NCBI GenBank assembly: GCA_017893485.1
Contig: CM030358.1
Span: forward strand, 145,094,393-145,158,392
DNA length: 64,000 nt
DNA from: Hemerocallis citrina
Lineage: Eukaryota; Streptophyta; Magnoliopsida; Asparagales; Asphodelaceae
Direction: 5' to 3'
Under the pieces are notes generated by a model, which searched no databases, was not told the DNA's origin, and was given only the letters and a program-made list of their open reading frames with translations. Shown here piece by piece: positions 32,632 through 43,297 of this stretch. Within the stretch, counting starts at the first letter, position 1; each line of letters begins with the position of its first letter. The translations under genes were made by a program, and so were the position numbers.

Positions 32632-33315
32632 CTAGGCGCCAAGGGGGAACCCCTCTGGCTCGACGGTAGGTCCGGGGGTAGGGCCATCCTTCTTAGGTTT
32701 GAATATGACGGCGTTGAGGGGGAACATTCCTCCTCCGACGGTGGTCATGTAGCACGATCGCGCTGCTTCTTGGCTGCCTCGGACGACGTCGACCCCTTGT
32801 GGGGTGGAAAATTCGAGCTCCGGATGGTAGGCCGAAGGCACCGTTTGGAGGGAGCATAACCAGGATCGGCCGAGTATGGTGTTGTAAGCCGTCTTGGCGT
32901 TGGTCACCATGAAGTCCATAGGCTTGGTCCTCTTGGCGGGAGCCGATCCTGCGGTAACATCGGGGGGTGACAATCCCTTCTAGCACGACAGGGACGCCGT
33001 AGAACCCATGTAAGGTGTATCCGGCCGGTTGGAGCTTGCCTCTAGGTAACTTCAGTTTCTCGAAGGCTTCGAGAAAAAGAATGTTCACCAAGCTGCCGTT
33101 GTCGACAAGGATTCGGCGAACTTCACGCTTAGCCATGCGGAGGCTAATGACGAGGGCGTCGCAGAGGGGGAGGCGAACGCCTTCGAGGTCCTCCCCTGAG
33201 AATGAGACGGGCGCGGTTTGTAGCTCGGGAGAGGGATCGCCTTGGACAGCATTCACTCTCGGACGAAGGCTTTTCGGAAAGTATTTGATTCCCCTCCTAT
33301 TAGCCCTCCATGGAC
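32632..33315 (-). pseudogene. Element B protease remnant
   Basis: VSFSGEDLEGVRLPLCDALV and ILVDNGSLVNILF are readable in one frame and MDFMVTNAKTAYN in another, so frameshifts near 33260 and 32960 break it. A TGA after the gag end FILH (33316-33318) separates it from gag. Nothing of RT follows. Confidence 0.8.
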
Positions 33316-34878
33316 TCAATGTAAGATAAATGGTGTGTCCGCGGCTCCCTCGGACTCGGGATCCCGACCCGGTATGTAGCTCGGAGGGGGGTTCGGGGGC
33401 GAGTGTATCCCGCTCCTAGTATCTTGTCGACCCCGCGGGACTTCTCGGGTGAATTCTCGGAGGTATCCTCGGGAGATGAGTTCCTCAATCTCGTCTTTCA
33501 GGGCCCGGCATTGATCTGTGTCGTGTCCATGGTCTTGGTGGAAGTGGCAGTAGAAGCGCTGATCTCGGTTCTTGCCGTTGTTAGGTCGGGGAGGTAGTCG
33601 AACAATGCCTTTGTCTTCGATTTCTAGGAGGATGGCGGATACGTTGTGCGTCAAGGGAGTGTATCTCTCGAAGCGGGGGACCGGTGGGACCTTCTTCATG
33701 GCCCCCGGGTCCCTTGGAGCTTTCTTTGATGGTTTGACTTCTTCGGTCTTCCGCTTTCCCTTCCCGGTGGCATCCCTGGCGTCTTCGGGGTTAAGGGCCT
33801 CTTCTGTCCTAATGTATTTCTCGACCCTACTGAGGAGGTCGGGGAAGTCGACGGGGGGTTTCTTCGCCAGAGAAGCCTTCAGCTGTCCGTGACGGACGTT
33901 GTGTCGGAATGCCGCTGAAGCGACCCCCGGGTCGAGGGAGGAGACCGACCTTGCCTCAGCGGTAAATCTCCGGACGAACACTCTGAGTGATTCCCCCTCT
34001 AACTGTTTGAGTCCGAGTAACGAGGTGCTGGTCCTTTCGGTCTTCCGGCTGGTGACGAAGTGGGCGAGAAAATTGCCCTCGAGTTGGTCGAAGGAGTAAA
34101 CGGAGCCAGGGGCAAGCTTCGAGAACCACTCACGAGCGGGACCCCGAAGGGTGGCAGGGAAGGCTCGGCATAGCAGGGGATCCGAGGCGCTGTGAATCAT
34201 CATGAGGGTTTTGAAACCCCCCATGTGATCAGCAGGATCTCCCTCGCCGTCGTAGGTCTCGAACTGAGGGGGTCGGAAATTCCTGGGTATTTCCGCTTGG
34301 AGGATGGGGGCGGAGAAGGGAGGACGGACAGGTCTGTACCCCTGAGTCGCTCTTTGGCCGCCGTCCCCCATGTGATCGAGGCGATCCTCCATCCCTTGTA
34401 GGCGCCTTAGGAGAACGCCATCGTCCTCAGGCTGGATTATTGAAGGGCGGGACGCGCTGGCTTCGGCGTCCGACCCTGTTTGGGAATGGGGGGTTTCTTC
34501 CCTGGGGGTCCGTCGGAGGGCTCCCAGAATTTCTCTTCGGAAGTCTTGGAACTCCTTGTGAGTGACGGGGGCTCCCTCGACTTGGTTTGGTTGGTCCGAG
34601 GGTTGTCTTCCGACTCGGCTGAGCGCGGATCTTCGTACCTCGGGCGGCGGTCTCGGACGGTTCGGGACCGGGTTGGAAGCGGCCCTTCCCCTGCTGCGGG
34701 TAATCCTGCGGTTGAGGATTATTCCCCGGAGGTCGGGCTGGGCTGGCCGGCCGACGCTCCTTTGGGACTCCCGAGGGAGAGCCTTGTGTTTCGACGTGCA
34801 TGGCCTGGTTTTATCAGTGTGTGGGGGCGAGTCCCGTTGGTTGACGGAGGAAGCAGCCCCCTTGCCTTTGGAGGCCAT
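33316..34878 (-). CDS. Element B gag, open reading frame of 520 aa
   Basis: It starts MASKGKGAAS after the primer site and is open to 33316. Residues about 50-80 are basic; 221-350 is the retrotransposon gag core (FKTLMMIHSASDPLL, GPAREWFSKLAP, FVRRFTAEAR); 444-457 is the zinc-knuckle variant CHFHQDHGHDTDQC (Cys-X2-His-X4-His-X4-Cys). It would assemble the particle and bind RNA. It is the best preserved gag in the window and belongs to an element without polymerase. Confidence 0.92.
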   Translation of the reverse strand: MASKGKGAASSVNQRDSPPHTDKTRPCTSKHKALPRESQRSVGRPAQPDLRGIILNRRITRSRGRAASNPVPNRPRPPPEVRRSALSRVGRQPSDQPNQVEGAPVTHKEFQDFRREILGALRRTPREETPHSQTGSDAEASASRPSIIQPEDDGVLLRRLQGMEDRLDHMGDGGQRATQGYRPVRPPFSAPILQAEIPRNFRPPQFETYDGEGDPADHMGGFKTLMMIHSASDPLLCRAFPATLRGPAREWFSKLAPGSVYSFDQLEGNFLAHFVTSRKTERTSTSLLGLKQLEGESLRVFVRRFTAEARSVSSLDPGVASAAFRHNVRHGQLKASLAKKPPVDFPDLLSRVEKYIRTEEALNPEDARDATGKGKRKTEEVKPSKKAPRDPGAMKKVPPVPRFERYTPLTHNVSAILLEIEDKGIVRLPPRPNNGKNRDQRFYCHFHQDHGHDTDQCRALKDEIEELISRGYLREFTREVPRGRQDTRSGIHSPPNPPPSYIPGRDPESEGAADTPFILH

Positions 34879-34944
34879 GGGGGTTCGGTTGTCGAGGTCT
34901 TTTGAGGGTCTGGATCGGATCGGCTTCTGGAGCAGTGGTTCCCA

Positions 34945-34957
34945 CAGACGGCGCCAA
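34945..34957 (-). other. Element B primer binding site
   Basis: TTGGCGCCGTCTG on the minus strand, two bases after the LTR. TGGCGCCGT fits the tRNA-Asp 3' end. Confidence 0.8.
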
Positions 34958-34959
34958 CC

Positions 34960-35751
34960 TGATGCTGTTTATTTCTGGGAGACGTGTGGATGCACCAGGT
35001 GTGAGTTCGGACTCAATTTGTATTGAAGGAGAATGCCGCTCGTCTGCCGACCTTCGGTTGACCTTCTGGGACCTACGATGAGCTCGGAAAGATGTTGAAG
35101 GCTGGGCTCGGATCGGAAGGGTCGGATCCGAGGTCTTGTGTACCTGCAGACGGTCCTGAAACACCGGGGTTTGTCCCGGTGGCGGAACCTCCGACGCTCT
35201 AGTCAGTCTCTGTGAGAGAGTAGCAATAACTAGGTATATTTAAGTAGCAAAAGATTCATTACCTCAAAAGGTGGGTGTGGGTCTAGTATTTATAGAGAAT
35301 CCCAACCGGGTTTGGTTCCGCTTGGGGGCCGGGTCTGGATCCGAAAGCCCGTGGGCCTGACGTGGCAGAAGGCCCAGGGGGTTTAGGGCGGACGTGGCAA
35401 TACCAGGAGTGGTATAGGGCTGACGTGGCGAAACCCTTGGCGGTATTTGGAGTTGACGTGGCTGATCGTGGGTCTCCTGCGCTTCGGGGGGGAATCGGAG
35501 GGCCTAGGCTGCGCCAGGTCATCCTTCTGCTTCGCCGGAGAGGGGGGACGGCCTGTGGTACTGTCACGGGTCGGACTCCGAGGACTACCAAGGCTCGTCG
35601 GCACGAGGAGGCCAGTACTGTGAGGGCAAACAGGAGGTTCGGCGCCGACCCTGAAGTGGTTCGAGGCCGAGCTAGATAGCTATTTTTACCTTTTCGAGTG
35701 AGAATTGTATTGGGCCCTGGTTGGGCCTCAGGCCATTTTTACCCTATCACA
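34960..35751 (-). repeat. Element B 5' LTR
   Basis: 792 bp, nearly identical to 26801-27592. The TATA box is at 35287-35295 (minus). The other ACGTGGC sites match those of the 3' LTR. Confidence 0.95.
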
Positions 35752-35756
35752 TTTCC

Positions 35757-36200
35757 TTTTTTTTTTTCTTGTTTTCACATCTTTTGAATTTTTATGAAGA
35801 AGACTTTTAATTAAATCTCATTTTTCTTCCTATAAAATTAAAGTGAAAATTATTAGAGTAAGTTATAAGATTTTATGGTATATTTTGAGAAAATAAAAAT
35901 GAAATATAAGTTGCTTAATAGGTTCTAACTCTAAAGAATTATTATTAATTTTCCTTGTAAAAGATCTCTTGAAGGAAAGATGGGTAACAAGTATAAAACT
36001 CTCTTTTGTAAATAAACACTCTTGTTGAGGATGTGGATTTGTTTAATTTGTTTGTAGAAGTTTATAATGTTGAATCTTTTGAGAAAAAGATTATTTGTTC
36101 TATGTTTGAAAATGCATGAATAAGTACTAAGCTGACACATGAATATTTATTTAAGAACAAGTTGGAGACATAGGAATGTTTATGAAATGGTATGTGTACC
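35757..36200. other. Middle piece of LTR E between B and C
   Basis: AT-rich and non-coding. It is almost identical to 49982-50422, the second unit of the internal duplication of E. Confidence 0.8.
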
Positions 36201-36792
36201 TGTTACCGCTAAATCTGGTGTGGGGGCAAACAGATAGTATTTGTGGATTCTTGGAAAACTTTGAATAGCAAACCTGTTACCTATTCCGCCGGAGTTTGAC
36301 CATTGACTCCCGCCGTCCACCTGCAAAAAGTGCAAGACATTGGGGTTGATCCCGGCGACGCAGCCTCCAACGCTCAAGTCAGTAATCAGGGAGATTATGA
36401 AAGAGCGTAAATTGGCAAAAGATTGATTACCTCCTAATGGAGATGGATGGGGGGTATTTATAGCCGCCATTGGGGTCAGATTAGGAATGTAATCCCTATG
36501 GTTAGATAAGGAATGTAATCCCTAATCCCCAGTGAAAGGATAGATATCAATCATGGCCGTTGATTAGGATTAATCAGAAACCCTAATTCTACCCTGCTGG
36601 ACTGGGTTTGCTGCGGGTTGAAACCCGCACCCAGTTGAGGTGGATCCGTTCGCGGGTTAGTGGGTCTTCGAGGAGGAGAACCAGTACCTGCTTCAGACCC
36701 ATTGGTAGGTGAAATTACCATTTTACCCCTAAGCTTTAAGATTCATTCCTGATTTGGACGGTTCTGATTTAACCCCATTTTTAGCCATATCA
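36201..36792 (-). repeat. Element C 3' LTR
   Basis: 592 bp with TG and CA ends. The TATA box (minus) is at about 36456-36465. The polypurine tract follows at 36793-36812 (TTCGGGAGTGGGGGGCTCG on minus). Confidence 0.93.
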
Positions 36793-36812
36793 CGAGCCCC
36801 CCACTCCCGAAG

Positions 36813-37205
36813 ACTGAGCTTGATCAGCCTTTGAGGAGTAGTTTACTGTTTTAATGGCTAGCGGAGTTGTATCGGAGTCCAAATGCAAGGTTTCGAATCT
36901 TTGCAGGGGGCAGTATGGTGATTTTTTAAGTTGGTTGCGCTCTAAGTTGTTCTCGAGCTTTTCTGGTCATTCGGTGATTTTTATCTATTTTTTCGGAATA
37001 TTTACTTAATTTTGCGAAGTGTCAATTCGTCGTTCGGGGGTCTTAATAAATGGTCCTAGGCAATAATTACTTACTCGGGAGTTCAAAAATATTTCCCCGA
37101 CTTTATAATTATTTTCCAGAATTTTTAATTAATTTTTCCGAATTTCTAACCATTTTTCGCAAATTTTAAATAAATAAAACGAATTTAATAAATAAAATAC
37201 CGAAT
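36813..37205. other. Element C non-coding leader between 3' LTR and repeat array
   Basis: Similar to A 10522-10929. No gene is seen on either strand. Confidence 0.5.
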
Positions 37206-37209
37206 TATG

Positions 37210-38650
37210 GCGTGGCGCGATCTGGACCGTTGATCCTGAGCGAGCGCGAATTTCTGAAAGATCGGATGGGCAGAGTCGCTCGGCAGCGTTTTTCTTCACT
37301 TTCGAGGGTCGGATAGGCACTTGCTCGGAATCCGAGCGAAGTGGCTCGGTTCTTCCCTCGCGCAAGTGGTTCGGATCACTAGTCACTCGGCTCGGAATTC
37401 CGAGCGACGTGGAGTGATCTGAGCCGCTGGATCTTGGCGCGAATCTTGAGGCAGGCACGGTTCCCAAGAAAATACTATCTTGTCGTTTAGTGGACATGGC
37501 GCAATCTAGGCCGTCCATCATCTCAGGCGCGATTTTCGCAACGATCCAACGGTTGGAGATGCTCGGCAGCATTTTTCTTCACTTTCGAGGGTCGGATTGG
37601 CACTTGCTCGGAATCCGAGCGAAATGGCTCAGTTTTTCCCTCGCACGAGTGGCTCGGATTGCTAGTCGCTCGGCTCGGATCTCCGAGTGACGTGGAGCGA
37701 TCTGAGCCGTCGGATCTCGGTGCGAATCTCGATGGTGGCTCGATTCCTAAGAAAACACTATCTTGTCGTTTAGTGGACGTGGCATAATCTGAGCCGTCTG
37801 ATCGAAATCTTACGCGAATTTTGAGGGAAAGTCGTTTTTCTCCATTTCGTAGCTCGGATTGGCACTTGCTCGGAATCCGAGCGAAATGGCTTGGTTTTTT
37901 CCCTCGCACGAGTGGCTCGGATCGCTAGTCACTCGGCTCGGAATTCCGAGCGACATGGAGCGATCTGGACCGTTGGATGATGGCACCGATCTCGATGCTG
38001 GCTCAGTTCCCAAAAAACACTATCTTGTCGCGTAATGACGCTGGCATGATCTGAGCCGTCTGATCGAAATCTTGCACGAATTTTGAGTGGAAAGTTATTT
38101 TTCTCCGTTTCTTAGCTCGGATTGGCACTTGCTCGGAATCCGAGCGAAATGGCTCGGATGGCCTGTCGCTCGGGTTTTGGATCCAAGGGACGTGGGGCAA
38201 TCCTAGCCGTTGGAAGATGGCACAGATCACGATGCTGGCTCAGTTCCCAAGAAAATACTATCTTGTCGCGTAGTGGTGCTGGCATGATCTAAGCCGTCTG
38301 ATCGAAATCTTGCACGAATTTTGGGGAGAAAGTTGTTTTTCTCCATTTCGTAGCTCGGATTGGCACTTGCTCAGAATCTGAGCGAAATGGCTCGGATGGC
38401 CTGTCGCTCGGGTTTTGGATCCGAGGGACGTGGGGCAATCCTAGCCGTTGGAAGATGGCACAGATCTCGATGGTGGCTTAGTTCCCAAAAAACACTATCT
38501 TGTCGCGTAGTGGTGCTAGCATGATCTGAGCCGTCTGATCGAAATCTTGCACGAATTTTGGGGGGAAAGTTGTTTTTTCCATTTCGTAGCTCGGATTGGC
38601 ACTTGCTTGAAATCCGAGTGAAATGGCTCGGATGGCCTGTCGCTCGGGTG
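37210..38650 (+). repeat. Element C tandem array upstream of the antisense gene (about 237-283 bp units)
   Basis: The anchor tgtcg in ctatcttgtcg recurs at 37481, 37764, 38026, 38264 and 38501. Units share gatctgagccgt, ttggcacttgctcggaatccgag and gatctcgat. They are related to the A array, with different unit lengths. Confidence 0.88.
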
Positions 38651-38813
38651 TTGGATCCGAAGTGCCGAGCTGTTTTACTTGGGTCGAAACGTCGCTCCCT
38701 TTGCCAACAGTTGCAGTTCTCCGTAACTTAGTCGTTTGGGCTTTTGTAACGCTTCAAGGGAGGCCCAAGAGTTGCGCCCTTACGTTACAAAGCCCAAGAG
38801 GCGTCTTTTTTAT

Positions 38814-38819
38814 TATAAG
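38814..38819 (+). promoter_or_regulatory. TATA box of the element C antisense gene
   Basis: TATAAG in ttttattataagttttcac, 190 bp before the ATG at 39009. It matches the A promoter. Confidence 0.6.
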
Positions 38820-39008
38820 TTTTCACCCCCTCAACACTTCACCTCATTTCTCACTTTCACTTTCTCACTCTTGGTTTTTACTTCTTAGTAAAGTTTTTAG
38901 CTCTCGAGTGGCACTGCTAGCTGTCGCGGCAAGGCGTTTTAAGCTTCGGCGAACTTTTCCAGCCATACTAGTCACTTCAAGGTCAGACCCTCTCCTCATC
39001 TTTGTAAA

Positions 39009-41261
39009 ATGGTTAAGATTTCTTCCATGGATGAGACCCCCTCCTCGGACCGAGGCGTCAACCGAGCGGCCAATCCGAGCAAGGGTAAAGGGAAGGAGGT
39101 AGTGGAGCCGACCGAAGAGACTACGGTCAGGCCGAGTACAAATGGGGAAGTTGCCGAGCCTCTCAAGGAGGTAGTGGCCCGATCTAGCAAGGGCAAGGGT
39201 GTGGAAACCATAATCGAGCACCTGAAGACTGCAGGGGAGTTAGGTCGGCACCCGAGCACTCTGTCGAGCGTTAGCGGTGTGCGGAGCTACTCCGGGGATC
39301 TGTTGGAGAAGGTGACGCAGGCACCGCCAAGTCGATCGAGGAGAACGAACCAAGGGAAACCTCTGAGGTGGATCAGATCTCTTCGGTCCTGACCGAGGCG
39401 GATTTGCATCGGATTCGGAGCGGGTTCCAAATCTCCACGGAGTACGGGCTCCTTCTCCCTTGCCCCGGCTTCCGAGCGTGCACCTCATCCTCGGCCGATA
39501 TTTGCGTTTTTCCTGCCGACTCCCTGAATGCCGGACTTCGGCTGCCGCTGCACCCTTTCGTGGTCGAGGTGCTGCAGTGGTATGGCTTGTGTCCGGCTCA
39601 GCTGATGCCGAACACTTGGAGACACGTCATGGCATTCGTTCTTCAATGCCAGGGGGTCGGCGCTCAGCCCAACATGTTCATCCTTCGGAGTCTCTGCCGT
39701 CCTTGCCAACCAAGCAAAAATGAGCAGAGGTACTACCTCTTGCCGAGAAAGGGAGTGAAGCTGATCGAGAACCCGGACTTGATCAAGCATTGGAAGGAGA
39801 AGTACTTCCTCGTCCGAGCTCCCGAGCCATGGGTGATCCCGACGGTGTGGTCGAGGGACAGTCTGCTGAAGCGGGCGAAGAAAGAGGCCGTTTTCAGCAA
39901 CGAGGAGGCGGAAATTGTGGAGAAGTTGCTCGGGCTTCCGACCCTCAATTGGAAAGACATCACCGAGGAGGCATTATTCCGAGGGGTTCTCAGTCCAATC
40001 GACCCTAGTACGCTTCTTCAAATCTTGTTTTGTCTTTGAGGTTTTGGAAAAATTTTCTAACTTTTTTCACTCGGTTTGTGCAGAATCTCCCGGCATGGAC
40101 TACAAAGGTCTGATGGCTAAGGCACGAGCGGCTAGGGAGCAGGAGACAAGGAAGAGAAAAAGGACCGTGTCCGGACCCCAGGGCGGCCGAGCGCCCAAGA
40201 TCCCCTCGGTCTCTCCGACCCCCGAGCGGTAGGTTGTTGAGGCTCCTCTGGTCGAGTCCGAACAAAGCCTCGTCGTGCCGACCGTCCCACCTACCTCGGA
40301 TGCGCCGACCCCACCGGTGCGAACAGATGCTCCAGGGTCTTCTGGCGGAGCGTTCAACATCACCGCGGCGCTGGCTCTCGATGTCCCGCCCCTCACTGCC
40401 GAGGCGGAGGCGATTCTGACCGAGGAGCACAAGCGCATCTTCGTCCCCGACTGGCGGGTGATGAAGGTCGACAGATTCTCAGGGGACGGTAACATTTGTA
40501 TGCAGGCGGTGAAGCACCTGCCGACCCCTAAAGACCGAGCGGCGCTCAAGGCGGGTGAATTTGGTGATGCCGCGATGCAGATCGATCGGAACACTATGTC
40601 GGTAAGTAGTAGATCACTTTCTTGAGAATTTTTCTAAGTTTTTGCGCTCGTGCTTGACTGTTTCTTATATTGCTTGTAGACCCTCTACCACTTCAACTAT
40701 CTGCTCAAGGAGTTCCCTAGCAAGGAAAAAGAGATGACCGTTCTGAACGACCGGGAACGGTCGGAGAGGTCTAAGGCGGTGAAGCAGCTGGAGGCCGAAC
40801 ATTTGCATTCCACTTCGCTCGAGGCTGAGGTTGCCGACCTAAAGGCTCAACTCGCCGAGGCGCTGAGGAGCTCGGCCGCCGGGGCTTCCAAGGTTGAGAC
40901 CCTTGAAAAGGAGGCGACTCGACTCGAAGGGGAGTTGTCTAAGGCTCAGAAAGCGACGGAGGAAGCCCTGAGCGAGCAAGTGTTGAAGGTGGCGGCCGCA
41001 GAGAAGGCGGTTCGGGACGAAGCCGAGGCTCACATGTTGACCAACATGGAGGAGGCGTACGGCTGAGCGTTGAAGCATATCGTCGCTCAGAACCCTGGAT
41101 TCGACGTCTTGTCCTACTACTTCATTGACTCCGTAGAGGGTGAGGAAGAGCTGCCCTTGGCCGAGCTCGCTCCGAGGCCGGAGGGCAAAGACTCCGAAGG
41201 CGAGGGGGGTGCCGAGCGTGCGATTGTAGCTGTGCCGAGCGATGATGAGGTCGACCCCTGA
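39009..41261 (+). pseudogene. Element C antisense gene ORF1: Transposase_28-like domain plus coiled coil (three exons), decayed
   Basis: Exons are 39009-40007, 40084-40601 and 40680-41261, with introns of 76 and 78 nt at the same sites as in A. Breaks: loss of one base near 39318, TAG at 40230-40232, TGA at 41064-41066. The domain (about 39380-39845) shows FPADSLNAGLRLPLHPF, LMPNTWRHVMAF, LIKHWKEKYF and APEPWVIP. Exon 2 repeats IFVPDWRVMK, and exon 3 starts TLYHFNYLLKEF and is a coiled coil ending in an acidic tail. Both splice donors are GT and both acceptors AG in spite of the age of the copy. Confidence 0.85.
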
Positions 41262-41475
41262 CTTTGTCGCCTCTTCTAATTATCTTATTCTTCTCTCTTT
41301 TTTTTGTAATGCCTAACTGCGGACTGGCCACCGCTTTTTGTAGCTTTTGGACTTTTAATGAAATGGTTTCTTTTCGGCTGAATATTACAAAATTTCACGA
41401 AGTTATTCAACTCTTTTTGCTCGGATTGTGTCCTTAAGTGTCGAAGACTTCTTTTGATATTTTTTCGCTTTTCAG

Positions 41476-42315
41476 GTTGAGTTAGGCCCGATTACTGAGG
41501 TCTCCCATCTTCGTACTGAGCTGGAGAAAACGAAGCAGGCTCTTTCTCGCAGTCGTGATGAAGCGTTTTACAACTTCTTGAAGTTGGAGGACATTAAAGC
41601 AACCGCAAGGGGGTATTTTCGCGAGTTGAGGCAACTGCGGAAGCAATCTCGAGAGACTCGTCTCGAAGGCGAGATAGAGTTGCTCCGTAAGGCGCTCTTC
41701 GATGTCGACCAAAGGAATAGTGAGCTTCTGGCAGAGATTCGTCACTTAGAGGTAACGGTGAAAGAGCACTCGGCGGAGGAAGAGGAGTTAGCTTCAAAGG
41801 TGGGGAAGTTGATGTCTGAGCGCGATGAGTTGACGGCAAGAATTGACAAACTAAGGAGGGTCACGATCGATAGGGGTATCGAAGTGACTCATTTCTGTCG
41901 TATTGTGGCCGACAGCACTAACGTCGCAGGCTCGTCTAAACTTCCCCGTTTCAAAGTATCGGTGGAGGACGATATTCTGAGAGACAGGATCGTCGAGCTA
42001 GAGGAGGAGATTACAACGCTGAAACCTCAGCCCGTAAGGACCAACGTTCACAGTACGTCGGGTACTCGCGAAGAAAGCGAGAGAGGAATCTCGTTCTATG
42101 AACTTGCAACTCGTTCGCTCGTCGTTAGGCGGAGCCCCACTGACGCTCAGAGTGGTGTAGCTGTTTCGTCTAGCGGCGCCTCGGTTGGGGCCACAGCTAG
42201 AATTAGTGGCGAAGGGGGTTCTCGCTTTGCTGGTTTAGAGTCAAGCTCGGAGGTAAGGCGACGCTGCCTTCGTGTGTCTCTGAACCGAAGTGTTCCCCTT
42301 TCGAAGAAGCGCTAA
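41476..42315 (+). CDS. Element C antisense ORF2: coiled-coil exon, 279 codons open
   Basis: Open directly from the acceptor tttcag (41470-41475) to the stop at 42315, with no ATG near the start: VELGPITEVSHLRTELEKTK. Leu/Glu/Lys heptads run to about residue 125, then RGIEVTHFCR, a second short coiled segment (LRDRIVELEEEI), and a Ser/Gly/Ala tail. The same exon exists in A and, diverged, in D. The lack of an ATG and the conserved acceptor say it is spliced to an upstream exon. Confidence 0.65.
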   Translation, partial: VELGPITEVSHLRTELEKTKQALSRSRDEAFYNFLKLEDIKATARGYFRELRQLRKQSRETRLEGEIELLRKALFDVDQRNSELLAEIRHLEVTVKEHSAEEEELASKVGKLMSERDELTARIDKLRRVTIDRGIEVTHFCRIVADSTNVAGSSKLPRFKVSVEDDILRDRIVELEEEITTLKPQPVRTNVHSTSGTREESERGISFYELATRSLVVRRSPTDAQSGVAVSSSGASVGATARISGEGGSRFAGLESSSEVRRRCLRVSLNRSVPLSKKR

Positions 42316-42414
42316 ACAAGTTGTATGATGCTCTTCAAGTTATTATAAAAACCCTGTTGTAGTGTCAGTCCTATTTGGTCTCTTAACAAAAGAGTTTGTT
42401 TTGCTTCTTATGGG

Positions 42415-43125
42415 ACTCCGAACTCGTCGTTAGAGTTTGTTCAACGGTTGTGGGAGCAATTCCGAATGGCGACCCACTTCTAGCTCGCTTAAGAGCGAGC
42501 TTGCGGAGCAGAATCGAACCAAGTGTTGGACTCCGAACTCGCCGTTAGAATTTGTTCAACGGTTGTGGGAGCAATTCCGAATGGCGACCTACTCCTAGCT
42601 CGCTTAAGAGCGAGCTTGGGGAGCAGAATCGAACCAAGTGTTGGACTTCGAACTCACCGTTAGAGTTTGTTCAACGGTTGTGGGAGCAATTCCGAATGGC
42701 GACCCACTCCTAGCTCGCTTAAGAGCGAGCTTGGGGAGCAGAATCGAACCAAGTGTTGGACTCCGAACTCGTCGTTAGAGTTTGTTCAACGGTTGTGGGA
42801 GCAATTCCGAATGGCGACCCACTCCTAGCTCGCTTAAGAGCGAGCTTGCGGAGCAGAATCAAACCAAGTGTTGGACTTTGAACTCATCGTTAGAGTTTGT
42901 TCAACGGTTGTGGGAGCAATTCCGAATGGCGACCCACTCCTAGCTCGCTTAAGAGCAAGCTTGCGGAGCAGAATCAAACCAAGTGTTGGACTCCGAACTC
43001 GTCGTTAGAGTTTGTTCAACGGTTATTGGAGCAATTCCGAATGGCAACCCACTCCTAGCTCGCTTAAGAGCGAGCTTGCGGAGCAGAATCAAACCAAGTG
43101 TTGGACTCCGAACTCGTCGTTTGGG
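42415..43125. repeat. Element C tandem array at the convergence point (115 bp x 6)
   Basis: gcaattccgaatggc recurs at 42456, 42571, 42686, 42801, 42916 and 43031, steps of exactly 115 bp. Each unit also holds an inverted pair, agctcgctta agagcgagct. It lies between the ends of the antisense genes and pol, as in A. Confidence 0.95.
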
Positions 43126-43297
43126 TAAAGAGTAAAAGCAGAGAGATGCAAGCAATTTTACAAGTAAAATATGAAAAAACTTTCTTTATTGATAACTAAT
43201 AGTTGGCTGCTTCTAAGTTGCGAGCCGTTATTACATGAGAGAAATAAAGAAAAAAATACAAGTAAAAGGAGAGGAACGGTTCGACATCCCAGAATAC

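Larger units (their letters stand above)
26801..35751 (-). mobile_element. Element B: non-autonomous Ty3/gypsy element with gag and an antisense gene but no RT or integrase
   Basis: The target duplication TTTCC is at 26796-26800 and 35752-35756. In element order: LTR 35751-34960, primer site 34957-34945, gag 34878-33316, broken protease to about 32632, then directly an untranslated stretch, the antisense gene on the plus strand (29819-32092), 88/176-bp repeats, polypurine tract, LTR 27592-26801. At 8951 bp it lacks all of RT, RNase H and integrase. The two 792-bp LTRs differ at about 5 sites by eye, so it moved recently and must have used enzymes from another element. Confidence 0.93.

Noticed and set aside
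37129..38230. Minus-strand open frames over the C upstream array
   Set aside because: Same reason: periodic translation of the tandem repeats.
42415..43125. CRISPR-like regular repeats
   Set aside because: Units of 115 bp are directly adjacent with no unique spacers, and the context is a plant retroelement.
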